Origin: Chitinophaga nivalis
GTDB taxonomy: Bacteria; Bacteroidota; Bacteroidia; Chitinophagales; Chitinophagaceae
Assembly (NCBI RefSeq): GCF_025989125.1
Contig: NZ_JAPDNR010000001.1
Location: 5,816,087 to 5,880,086, forward strand
Direction of reading: 5' to 3'
DNA length: 64,000 nucleotides
In this document: piece by piece, positions 30,372 through 37,794 of the stretch
How the letters are laid out: every line of letters begins with the position of its first letter
How positions within the stretch are numbered: the stretch's first letter is position 1
Made by a program: the position numbers and the translations under genes
Notes under the pieces: generated by a model
What the model was told of the DNA's origin: nothing
Databases searched by the model: none
The model's input: only the letters and a program-made list of their open reading frames with translations

Positions 30372-32048
30372 ATGAAAAAGATAAAATTATTATCAGGTAT
30401 ACTCCTGGTCTTCGCCGGCTTGTCTTCTTGCTATAAAGACAAAGGAAACTACGACTATACAGAACTGAATGAACTGACGATAAATGGTCTGGAAAGCCGC
30501 TATGAGCGGGATCAGGATGATTCATTACATATACCGGTAGCCTTACAGGGCACCCAATACGCAGATACCACCCAATTTACCTACGAATGGGAAATAGGAC
30601 GTAAAATCGTCTATACCGGGAAAGACCTCCGCATGAAAGTGAACCTGGCTGTTGGCGAACACCTGGGCCGCTTCATTGTCACCGATAAAGGCAATGGTAT
30701 CAAAGCCTATTTTCGTTTTGGCTTAAGGGTTAGTTCTGCCACTGCCGGCGACCTGCTGCTGGTATTGAGCAACTACAACGGCCAGGCAGAGTTATCCTAC
30801 AAGCGCCTGGACAAAGACGGCAACTTCGCCGTCAACTATTACCGCGAACGATTCGGAGAGATGCTCGGGTCCGGCCCCCGCAGCATCTGCATCAGCTATA
30901 ACTCTATGGCTAAGCAGATTCCTTTTGCAGACGATACCACCAAAGGGAGTCTCCAGGTTATCACGGCAGAAGGTATGCGGCTCCTCGACAAAAATACGAT
31001 GGGCCCGAAATCGTACCTCCGTTTCATCACGGGCGGTACCTTTGCCTCCTTCCTGCCCCCCTATCCGGTGCAGGATGTATCCGGATTTGAGCCGCAATAC
31101 GCCTCCTATCAGCTGGGTATGTGGAACCATAATCCTTACGGCGGTATTAACCAGGACGGGCGGCTGTTGCTCATCTCCGGCGGCGCCTTATATTTCAATG
31201 CCATGAGCCGCGACACCCGTTTGGCATATGTCAACCAGAAGCCGGACAATGACGGCTACCTGGCGCCGGCACTCTGCTACGCCTACGTCAACAACTCACA
31301 GCAAACCAGTCCGGTACTGCAGCAACGAGGCTATGACGTATCCACCTATGCACTGCTGTATGACAACAAGAACGGTAAGTTCCTGTACAGCAACTACGGC
31401 CGCCGGCCGCTCACCATCCTGAACAAAGACAACAACGAATACCTGCCTTCCTACCCGGGCTACAAAATGATTTACGCCTCGCATACGTCTACACCGAATA
31501 AATGTGTAGCCATCTTACATAACGGCACCAGAGCGAAAATCGTTTACCTCACAGTGCCCGGCAATGCTACGGAACAGACCAACATGCCCTTTGCCATCAA
31601 TGGTGAAACAGAAGTAAGCAGCAGCGTTATCAATGAGGATAGCCGGTTCTATACCATGACCTACTCTCCTTACCTGCTGTTCAGCTCAGGCACCCGCATG
31701 TATCGGTATAATATCCTGAACGTACTGAACAACGCGGCGCCATCGGAAGTCATCGCCGACCTGGGCGCGATGGGATATAGCGCATCAGATAAAATCAATG
31801 CCTTCACAGTATCACGTACAGAACGTAACCTGCTGATGGCGGTATCCCGCTATGGCACGGCTACCAACGGCGACGGACCACTCCGCGGAGATGTGGTGAA
31901 GATGACCTTCAACAACTCCACCATCAGCCTTTTATTTGATAAGAAATATGAAAGCGTATCCGGTAACCCGGTAGACATCCGCATTAAATATCAAACTCAC
32001 CAACGGGACGGCATCGACAAAAATGGCGTACCGGTAGATAAAATCTAA
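30372..32048 (+). CDS. PKD-like family lipoprotein
   Basis: Lipoprotein of 558 aa, start at ATG 30372 (MKKIKLLSGILLVFAGLSSC, Cys20), rather than at the upstream in-frame codon that lies inside the preceding gene. The opening YKDKGNYDYTELNELTINGL and the FTYEWEIG segment resemble the PKD-like family found beside DUF4843 proteins in Bacteroidota. The rest (~180-540) looks like a beta-propeller (repeated LRFITGG, LLLISGGALYF and ILNKDNN strands). Cell-surface binding function is inferred from context. Confidence 0.72.
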   Translation: MKKIKLLSGILLVFAGLSSCYKDKGNYDYTELNELTINGLESRYERDQDDSLHIPVALQGTQYADTTQFTYEWEIGRKIVYTGKDLRMKVNLAVGEHLGRFIVTDKGNGIKAYFRFGLRVSSATAGDLLLVLSNYNGQAELSYKRLDKDGNFAVNYYRERFGEMLGSGPRSICISYNSMAKQIPFADDTTKGSLQVITAEGMRLLDKNTMGPKSYLRFITGGTFASFLPPYPVQDVSGFEPQYASYQLGMWNHNPYGGINQDGRLLLISGGALYFNAMSRDTRLAYVNQKPDNDGYLAPALCYAYVNNSQQTSPVLQQRGYDVSTYALLYDNKNGKFLYSNYGRRPLTILNKDNNEYLPSYPGYKMIYASHTSTPNKCVAILHNGTRAKIVYLTVPGNATEQTNMPFAINGETEVSSSVINEDSRFYTMTYSPYLLFSSGTRMYRYNILNVLNNAAPSEVIADLGAMGYSASDKINAFTVSRTERNLLMAVSRYGTATNGDGPLRGDVVKMTFNNSTISLLFDKKYESVSGNPVDIRIKYQTHQRDGIDKNGVPVDKI

Positions 32049-32053
32049 TTACT

Positions 32054-33223
32054 ATGATGAAAAAAATATTCACCATCGTTGCGCTGCTCATTGCAACGGC
32101 TACCTATGCCAAGAAAGGCCTGCAGTTTGCGCACCTCACCTGGGAGGAAGCACTGCAGCAAGCCCGCGAAGAAAAGAAAATGATCTTCATTGATTTTTAC
32201 ACCCAATGGTGTGGGCCCTGCCGGGCTATGGCCGATGAAGTATTCGTCACCCGCGCTGTCGGCGACTTCTATAACACCAACTTCATCAACCTGAAAATTG
32301 ATGCGGAATCACCCAGTGGCAGTATACTCGCCCGCAAATACGGGGTGAAGGTATATCCGACCTTCGTATATATTGATCCCACTACCACCAATGCCGTACA
32401 TTTCTCTACCAGCCGGCAGGATGAAGATATCTTTCTTTTTACCGGCGCCTCGGCCCTGAGTAAAGACAAGAACTCTACCTTCCTGTACCAGCAGGATCAA
32501 CAAGGGGTAACCGATCCGGCTCATCTCTACAACATGGCCTATTATCTTTCCAGTATCTATCAGCGCGAAGAGGCAGATAAAAGATTCAACCAGCTGATTG
32601 GCAGGAAAGGTTATGACCTGAATAATCCCGATATCTGGGAATATTTCACCCGCTTCATTAAAACCAGGCAACATCCACTTAGCCAGGATTTACTAAGGCA
32701 ACCGGAAAGATACATGCAGCAATATGGCCGGGAAGCCGTAGCCGATCAGGTGTTTGCGCTGTACCGTTGGGAAAGGGATGCCCAGGTATTACAACAAGCA
32801 CCGGATTTCGATGGCCGGAAGTATCTCATCAGCAAACTGCAATTCGAAGAAGCGATGAAAGCCGGTAATTATCCGCAGGCCAATATACTGGCTGATAGCC
32901 TGTTTCTGCACGCTGGCAGCCGCAACAAAGAACTTTGCGCCGACCTCGATTTTGTAGTCAGGGTAAGAGATGAAAAGGCCGCAATGCCTGCTGCACAGCT
33001 GTCTATGCTGACGAAGCTGGCACAATATGCCGCCTATAATGTACCTGACCGGGATAATGGCATTGCTCACTTCAACTATGCCCGCCTGCTGGAATATATT
33101 ATCCGGCAACAGGCGCCGCAAAGTGCGCCATTGATTGCCCCGCCAGCTATCGGCGCCAAAGAATATTCGCTGCGCCCGCAAGGCCTGCAAACCAAACCGG
33201 TAAAGACAAAAAACACCAAATAG
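32054..33223 (+). CDS. Secreted thioredoxin-fold protein
   Basis: Periplasmic thioredoxin-like protein of 389 aa. A signal peptide (MMKKIFTIVALLIATATYA) is followed by a thioredoxin domain (~20-140) with active site W-C-G-P-C at residues 52-56, KMIFIDFYTQWCGPC before it and the cis-Pro segment VKVYPTFVYID after. The long C-terminal half (~150-389) looks helical and TPR-like, without a family I can name. It likely acts in disulfide reduction or folding of the SusCD proteins. It is 5 bp after the PKD-like gene and 8 bp before the hydrolase, clearly in the operon. Confidence 0.85.
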   Translation: MMKKIFTIVALLIATATYAKKGLQFAHLTWEEALQQAREEKKMIFIDFYTQWCGPCRAMADEVFVTRAVGDFYNTNFINLKIDAESPSGSILARKYGVKVYPTFVYIDPTTTNAVHFSTSRQDEDIFLFTGASALSKDKNSTFLYQQDQQGVTDPAHLYNMAYYLSSIYQREEADKRFNQLIGRKGYDLNNPDIWEYFTRFIKTRQHPLSQDLLRQPERYMQQYGREAVADQVFALYRWERDAQVLQQAPDFDGRKYLISKLQFEEAMKAGNYPQANILADSLFLHAGSRNKELCADLDFVVRVRDEKAAMPAAQLSMLTKLAQYAAYNVPDRDNGIAHFNYARLLEYIIRQQAPQSAPLIAPPAIGAKEYSLRPQGLQTKPVKTKNTK

Positions 33224-33231
33224 CTTTATCC

Positions 33232-34425
33232 ATGAGAAAATATATCTGCATGCTGGCTATTGTTGCAGGACTGTTTTCCTGCGCCAAAGATACCAGCGTA
33301 TATGCGCCACAACAGAAAGAAACGGTAGCACCCGGCGATCTTTTTAATCCTGATGGCCCTGACCAGTGGCCGGCAGGATACCTGAAAGCCGGCATCAACA
33401 AGGTAAACCTGGAAGTGACCATGCCCAATGGCGACAAGGTAATGCGGGAATTCAAATACTATTTCCCCATTTCCCTGAACCCCCAGAAACCCATATCCCT
33501 GGTATTCAACTTCCACGGTAGCTACACCTACCCCGCCGGCAGCACACCACCAGACCCGCTGCTGAACGTGACACCGCAGGACCCGCTCAACCGCCTCGCA
33601 GATACCGCCAATATCATCACGGTATTCCCTGCAGGTACTGCGGAAATCGGCGCGGTAAACTGGCAGTTTTCCGAAAAACATATCCCGTTTGTAAAAGCGA
33701 TGGTGGCTTTCTTTAAGGCAGCTACACCGGCCATAGATCCCAACCGGATCTATACCTGTGGCCATTCCAGTGGCGCCATCTTCTCTTTTGTACTGGCACG
33801 GGAAATGAGTGAAGTATTTGCGGCTGCCTGCCCTGTATCCGGACAAATGAAGTTGACAGATCTGTCTGCACCACCCCGTACCACCGCTGTACGTGCTTTC
33901 AACGGTCAGCAGGATGCTTCCGTCAATCATGCTGCCGCATTTGAAAATATCAAAGTATGGGCAGCTACCTTGGGTGGCTACTACGCCAAAGACAGCATCA
34001 AAGGCCAGCAGCCCATTGCTGCCGGCAACTATACCCTGCTGCCTACCAAATGGGGCGGCGGCAACGGCAACATCGAATTCTATTCCATCCCGGAAGCCAA
34101 CCATGGCATCAACTGGAACAACATTATTATCTATATGTGGGAGTTCATGCGGGCCAACCCGTTGAATAAACCTACCGGGCTTTATATAGGCGTGAAACAA
34201 TCCACCCTCTATTTTACACCCGGTAATACCTATACAATTCCCATCCAGTATGCCCGCCAGGTGAGTCCCAGGATATATAGCGCACCGGCAGGTTTCGACG
34301 TTAGTCTGAACGGCAATACCTTACAGGTACAAGCGTTGGCTAATGCTGCTGATGGTAAGATTGTAGTGGAAGGTGCCCTGAATGGTACGACCAAACTGGT
34401 AGAAGTGAGTTTGATAAAAGATTAA
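33232..34425 (+). CDS. Lipoprotein alpha/beta-hydrolase of the PHB depolymerase/feruloyl esterase type
   Basis: Surface or periplasmic lipoprotein of 397 aa (MRKYICMLAIVAGLFSC, Cys17). The hydrolase fold shows LVFNFHGSYTYPAG (oxyanion strand), nucleophile elbow G-H-S-S-G (Ser179), Asp228 in GQQDASV and His291 in EANHGINW, a plausible complete triad. The layout matches LpqC-like poly(3-hydroxybutyrate) depolymerase/feruloyl esterase proteins. A C-terminal ~70-residue beta domain follows (~330-397). Being last in the SusCD operon, it probably cleaves an ester in the imported substrate; which ester is unknown. Confidence 0.82.
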   Translation: MRKYICMLAIVAGLFSCAKDTSVYAPQQKETVAPGDLFNPDGPDQWPAGYLKAGINKVNLEVTMPNGDKVMREFKYYFPISLNPQKPISLVFNFHGSYTYPAGSTPPDPLLNVTPQDPLNRLADTANIITVFPAGTAEIGAVNWQFSEKHIPFVKAMVAFFKAATPAIDPNRIYTCGHSSGAIFSFVLAREMSEVFAAACPVSGQMKLTDLSAPPRTTAVRAFNGQQDASVNHAAAFENIKVWAATLGGYYAKDSIKGQQPIAAGNYTLLPTKWGGGNGNIEFYSIPEANHGINWNNIIIYMWEFMRANPLNKPTGLYIGVKQSTLYFTPGNTYTIPIQYARQVSPRIYSAPAGFDVSLNGNTLQVQALANAADGKIVVEGALNGTTKLVEVSLIKD

Positions 34426-34448
34426 TCGTTTATAAGCACTATTGAAAA

Positions 34449-34492
34449 GAAAAGCCCGGCAGATCATGGTAAATGATTTGCCGGGCTTTTTA
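34449..34492 (+). terminator. Intrinsic terminator of the SusCD operon
   Basis: AAAGCCCGGCA and its complement TGCCGGGCTTTTT form an 11-bp GC-rich stem followed by a T-run, 25 bp after the hydrolase stop. It ends the sigma-to-hydrolase unit. Confidence 0.88.
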
Positions 34493-35195
34493 ATACGTTT
34501 ATGGGTAAGAGTTATATAAGCGATAAAAAAACAACACCTGCACTCGACTTAAGTACTGATGTACAACACATTAATTAAAGCTAGAAAAGATACCCCATCT
34601 TTTTTCCAATAATTCGATTTATTTTAAGTTGAATTCCGGTTTTTATCTATAAATTAGTTTAGCAAATCAGCAGCAACTATCGTTTGTTAAAACTCGTAAA
34701 AATACTTTTTCAACAACTCGTGCTATAATCTCTGATTATAATAACTGAAACCACCCACTCGCCACCAGGAGTGCTTTTGAGCGTATTTTTACTATGAGAC
34801 CATTCAGAATAATTATTGTTTAACACCATTAAATGTTTACTAAAAACAGTCGGAGTAACTACTAAACAACCCACCATAGTTATGTCTTTACCCTTCCGAT
34901 ACTATTAAAACTATACTATTGTAACCTATATGTATATAAGGGCCGTGCTATGCCCATATAGCAGATAGCGCCATCACATTAAAACCATCGGGGCATATCT
35001 TTATTGAAACAGATGATCGCTTATCCCATGCGGATAGGATCAGTTGATTCATTTTGCCTTTCTTATCACATAGTTGATACCTGTTTATTACAACAGGTAC
35101 ACACCTCGCTATTATCTATAAAAAAATACTTGCGCAACAAAGGCGGCATCCTGAAAAGCCTCAAGAGAGTAAGGAATAACTTCAAATTTAATTTT
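34493..35195. other. AT-rich intergenic region upstream of the RiPP locus
   Basis: About 700 bp with no convincing gene. TACTATTG at 34914-34921 is one mismatch from the TANNTTTG -7 consensus and may be part of the promoter for the first precursor. The last ~75 bp (from ~35125) is closely copied upstream of the third precursor (from ~36085), so it belongs to the precursor's leader. Confidence 0.5.
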
Positions 35196-35393
35196 ATGAA
35201 AGCGAAAAAGCTGAAATTAAACAAAATGGACTTACAAGAAATGTCCGCCAAAGAGTTGAATAAAGTATTAGGTGGTAACAAAGTAGTAGATCCTACCTAT
35301 CCAGGAGGCGATACCGCCACTGCTACTGCTACCGCCACTTCTACTTCATTTGCAGAAGCAGAAGCGGAGGCAGAATCCGAAGCAGAATCCTAG
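35196..35393 (+). CDS. Graspetide precursor peptide 1 (Thr/Glu ladder)
   Basis: 65-aa RiPP precursor starting at ATG 35196 (MKAKKLKLNKMDLQEMSAKE). The leader ends in the double-glycine site VLGG (residues 24-27), the Bacteroidota natural-product leader type. The core carries Thr at 40, 42, 44, 46, 48 and 50, a turn S51-F52-A53, and Glu at 54, 56, 58, 60, 62 and 64. Hydroxyl and acid positions mirror each other around F52 (sums all 104). With an ATP-grasp ligase gene downstream, the expected product is a multiply ester-linked (graspetide) hairpin. An in-frame extension upstream to TTG 35004 exists, and its last ~22 codons are conserved before precursor 3, but ATG 35196 starts the known leader type. 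Confidence 0.85.
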   Translation: MKAKKLKLNKMDLQEMSAKELNKVLGGNKVVDPTYPGGDTATATATATSTSFAEAEAEAESEAES

Positions 35394-35768
35394 TCTTCCG
35401 GATAAACCAGGAAGTGCCGGCCTCTTTATTTATTCAAAATAATATCTCCGGAAAGAGATCTACTCCCAGCCGTATTGCTTTTGGATACAGCTGATGTATC
35501 TCGCCTGATGGTTATTATTCAGATCAGTAGTAACACCGGTATTTCAACCCTCATTTTACTCCTCATTACAGCGGCTAATGAGGAGTAAACATCACTATTG
35601 TTTACTAGTGCCAGATTTGCATTTTATATATACCATCCATAAACACCAGTATCATTATTACAAAATACCAGCCCTAATCAACGCATGTAGTGAAACTTAA
35701 AGCCCTTCGTTACAAAATACAATTTGCACCTCCATCTGGTTTCAAAAAATATTTTAAAACCAAATATC
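35394..35768 (+). other. Spacer between precursors 1 and 2
   Basis: 375 bp without a gene. It holds the strong hairpin at 35555-35589 and otherwise AT-rich sequence. The leader block found before precursors 1 and 3 is absent before precursor 2. Confidence 0.6.
35555..35589 (+). terminator. Hairpin after precursor 1
   Basis: A perfect 14-bp inverted repeat TTTACTCCTCATTA / TAATGAGGAGTAAA has a 7-nt loop. No long T-run follows. It could be a partial terminator or an mRNA stabiliser that keeps precursor RNA in excess over enzyme RNA. Confidence 0.55.
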
Positions 35769-35984
35769 ATGAAAGTTAAAAAGCTGACTTTAAAAAAAAT
35801 GGATTTACAGGAGATGTCTGTAAAAGAACGGCATAAAGTGTCAGGAGGATCCCTTGCCACAAGATTTTCCGGAGATATATCCGGTTCATCCTCCAATACC
35901 GCTTCTCAAAGTTTCAATGCAGATACTGATACCGAGTATGAAGTGGAGGATGAAACTGATCCATCATACCCCTCCTCTTTTTAA
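35769..35984 (+). CDS. Graspetide precursor peptide 2 (Ser/Thr + Asp/Glu ladder)
   Basis: 71-aa precursor with the same leader type (MKVKKLTLKKMDLQEMSVKE, then S-G-G at 25-27). The core is the most diverged of the three, but the alternation is kept: hydroxyl residues S38, S40, S42, T44, S46 and S48, then turn F49-N50-A51, then acids D52, D54, E56, E58, E60 and E62 (mirror sums all 100). A short tail T63-F71 follows. The start is ATG 35769; the upstream extension has no leader character. It is probably modified by the same enzymes. Confidence 0.83.
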   Translation: MKVKKLTLKKMDLQEMSVKERHKVSGGSLATRFSGDISGSSSNTASQSFNADTDTEYEVEDETDPSYPSSF

Positions 35985-36156
35985 ATCCTATTATCCATCA
36001 TATAACAACCAGCAATCTGCTATTTAGCCAATACTGTTACTGTAGCAACATCTTTATAAACGCATTTTCTTTCACCACAAAATATTGTTGCGCAACACCA
36101 CAGGCGGATTCCTGAAAAGCCTCAACAGAGTAAGGAGCAACTTCAAATCAAATTTT

Positions 36157-36360
36157 ATGAAAACAAAAAAACTGAAATTAAACAAAATGGACTTACAAGA
36201 AATGTCCGCCAAAGAACTGAACAAAGTATTAGGTGGTAACAAATTAGTAGATCCTACTTACCCAGGTGGTGGTGGCGATACTTCTACTGCCAGTGCTTCA
36301 GCCAGCTCCTCTTCTGTTGCAGATTCAGATTCTGACTCAGACTCAGATGCCGACCACTAA
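36157..36360 (+). CDS. Graspetide precursor peptide 3 (Thr/Ser + Asp ladder)
   Basis: 67-aa precursor, a close paralogue of precursor 1 in the leader (MKTKKLKLNKMDLQEMSAKE, VLGG, VDPTYPGG). The core is T42, T44, S46, S48, S50, S52, turn S53-V54-A55, then D56, D58, D60, D62, D64 and D66 (mirror sums all 108). Asp replaces the Glu of precursor 1, and Ser partly replaces Thr. About 75 bp upstream are also paralogous to the region before precursor 1, showing duplication of gene plus leader. It is the last precursor before the enzyme genes. Confidence 0.85.
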   Translation: MKTKKLKLNKMDLQEMSAKELNKVLGGNKLVDPTYPGGGGDTSTASASASSSSVADSDSDSDSDADH

Positions 36361-36467
36361 TATCATACCTATCATACTCATTTGTCATTATCCTGAAATG
36401 GCACTGTTATAAAACAGGATCCTTAATAGCAGGTATGCCTTGCAGGTATGATAGCGATATTTTTCAA

Positions 36468-36527
36468 CGATAACAATTTTGTCAACCATCATCTATCCTA
36501 AGATGCCGGTTTTCAAAATTGTTATCG
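36468..36527 (+). promoter_or_regulatory. 14-bp inverted repeat between precursors and gwsG
   Basis: CGATAACAATTTTG (36468-36481) and CAAAATTGTTATCG (36514-36527) are perfect inverted repeats 32 nt apart, between precursor 3 and the ligase gene. They may form a long RNA hairpin attenuating read-through from precursors to enzymes, or act as a protein-binding pair. Confidence 0.5.
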
Positions 36528-36606
36528 TCCCGGCTATCTGGTTCTGCTTTTAAACCGGCTTTACTATGATAATAGGTATTGTTAATTTTTAAAGCTTACA
36601 AACGAC

Positions 36607-37587
36607 ATGATTCTTATTTTCAGTCGACAGGATGATGGAAGTACTTCCATCGTAATAGAATGGCTGGTTTCATTAAACAAAAAATTTATCCGGCTAAATG
36701 CAGATGATAAGCGAACCCGATTTGTTCATTTTGATGTTACTAAAAATGAACTGATCGTGGATCAACAGGGCCAGCTGGTTAATCTCTTTGATGCTACTTC
36801 TTTGTGGTACAGAAGAAAAGGATTCTCCATCAAAAGTATTCCTATTGATGAAAAGACTTACCACCAGGCTGTCTTTCCTGATGCAACAACGTTTCATCAG
36901 CAGCACATGCAGTCTGAATTAAAAGTATTGATAGATTACATCCATTCCAGTCTGGCAGATAAATGTACCACACTCGGCAACAATATCAGTTCAGAAGTAA
37001 ACAAAATGAAAGTGCTGGCCATCGCGCAGCAACATGGGCTCACCATTCCGGAGAGTTACATCATCAGCAGCAAGGCTGCATTAGTGAAGATCCTGAAAGA
37101 AAAGAAGAAAGGGGTGGTGACCAAAGCACTCGGGAACGGTATATATCGCTTCACTAAAAAGACGGGGTATTATTCTTACACGGAGAAACTGACAACTGAA
37201 AATATAGCGCCCCTTCCGGATCATTTTTTCCCTTCCTTAATACAACTGGAAATCAAGAAAAAATTTGAGCTGCGCGTTTTTTATCTGAAAGGAGATTTTT
37301 ATGCCATGGCTATCTTCTCCCAACACAGCAAAAAAACAACCGTCGATTTCAGAAGATCTGCGGAAAGTAAGCCTAACAGAACAGTTCCCTATAAGCTGCC
37401 TGCCACTGTTCAACAACAGCTCCGGCTGGTGATGGCCGAACTGTCTCTCGATACAGGATCCATAGATATTATTGTGGATGAAAAAGGAGACTACGTTTTC
37501 CTGGAGGTAAACCCTATAGGACAGTTTACCATGACCTCATTACCTTGTAACTATTATTTAGAGAAAAAAATCGCCGCAATACTCTAG
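36607..37587 (+). CDS. gwsG: ATP-grasp peptide maturase (graspetide ligase) of grasp-with-spasm system
   Basis: ATP-grasp ligase of 326 aa. This family activates side-chain carboxylates of a precursor with ATP and joins them to Ser/Thr hydroxyls (esters) or Lys amines (amides). Visible features are the N-terminal MILIFSRQDDGSTSIVIEWL, an LWYRR segment, the ATP-binding lysine region VVTKALGNGIYRF (~170), FELRVFYLKGDFYAMAIFSQ, the D-F-R motif at 247-249 that in related ligases contacts the leader, and the Mg-binding LEVNPIGQF near 299-307. Length and order are typical of GwsG. It is cotranscribed with the 66-aa gene (3-bp gap) and gwsS. Confidence 0.88.
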   Translation: MILIFSRQDDGSTSIVIEWLVSLNKKFIRLNADDKRTRFVHFDVTKNELIVDQQGQLVNLFDATSLWYRRKGFSIKSIPIDEKTYHQAVFPDATTFHQQHMQSELKVLIDYIHSSLADKCTTLGNNISSEVNKMKVLAIAQQHGLTIPESYIISSKAALVKILKEKKKGVVTKALGNGIYRFTKKTGYYSYTEKLTTENIAPLPDHFFPSLIQLEIKKKFELRVFYLKGDFYAMAIFSQHSKKTTVDFRRSAESKPNRTVPYKLPATVQQQLRLVMAELSLDTGSIDIIVDEKGDYVFLEVNPIGQFTMTSLPCNYYLEKKIAAIL

Positions 37588-37590
37588 TTT

Positions 37591-37791
37591 ATGATAAAGA
37601 TGAAGCAACTAAAAATAAAAAAGGGCAATCTGCCTAATCTGCCTATTTTCTATAATCATATCATTTATAATGATTTAATTCCTTCAGACCCTTTTTATAA
37701 GTCCATGTACAGCGAAAAGTACAGCAGCTTAATCAGCTACACGCAGCCAGAGAAATTAGTCTCAAAAATTATTGATTATTCAAAAAAATAA
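37591..37791 (+). CDS. Small 66-aa protein between gwsG and gwsS
   Basis: Basic, tyrosine-rich 66-aa protein (MIKMKQLKIKKGNLPNLPIF..., ten Tyr, many Lys). It sits 3 bp after the gwsG stop and 3 bp before the gwsS start, so translation is probably coupled. It has no signal peptide, cysteine or membrane segment. I do not recognise the family. Its N-terminal K/L pattern (MKQLKIKKGNLPNLP) loosely recalls a RiPP leader, but there is no GG site and no ladder core. It may be a leader-recognition or scaffold partner of the enzymes, or a fourth, different precursor. Confidence 0.75.
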   Translation: MIKMKQLKIKKGNLPNLPIFYNHIIYNDLIPSDPFYKSMYSEKYSSLISYTQPEKLVSKIIDYSKK

Positions 37792-37794
37792 GCC

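Noticed and set aside
35196..36360. Class I lanthipeptide precursors
   Set aside because: The leaders look similar, but no LanB/LanC enzymes are nearby and the cores lack Cys. The ATP-grasp and SPASM partners fit graspetides.
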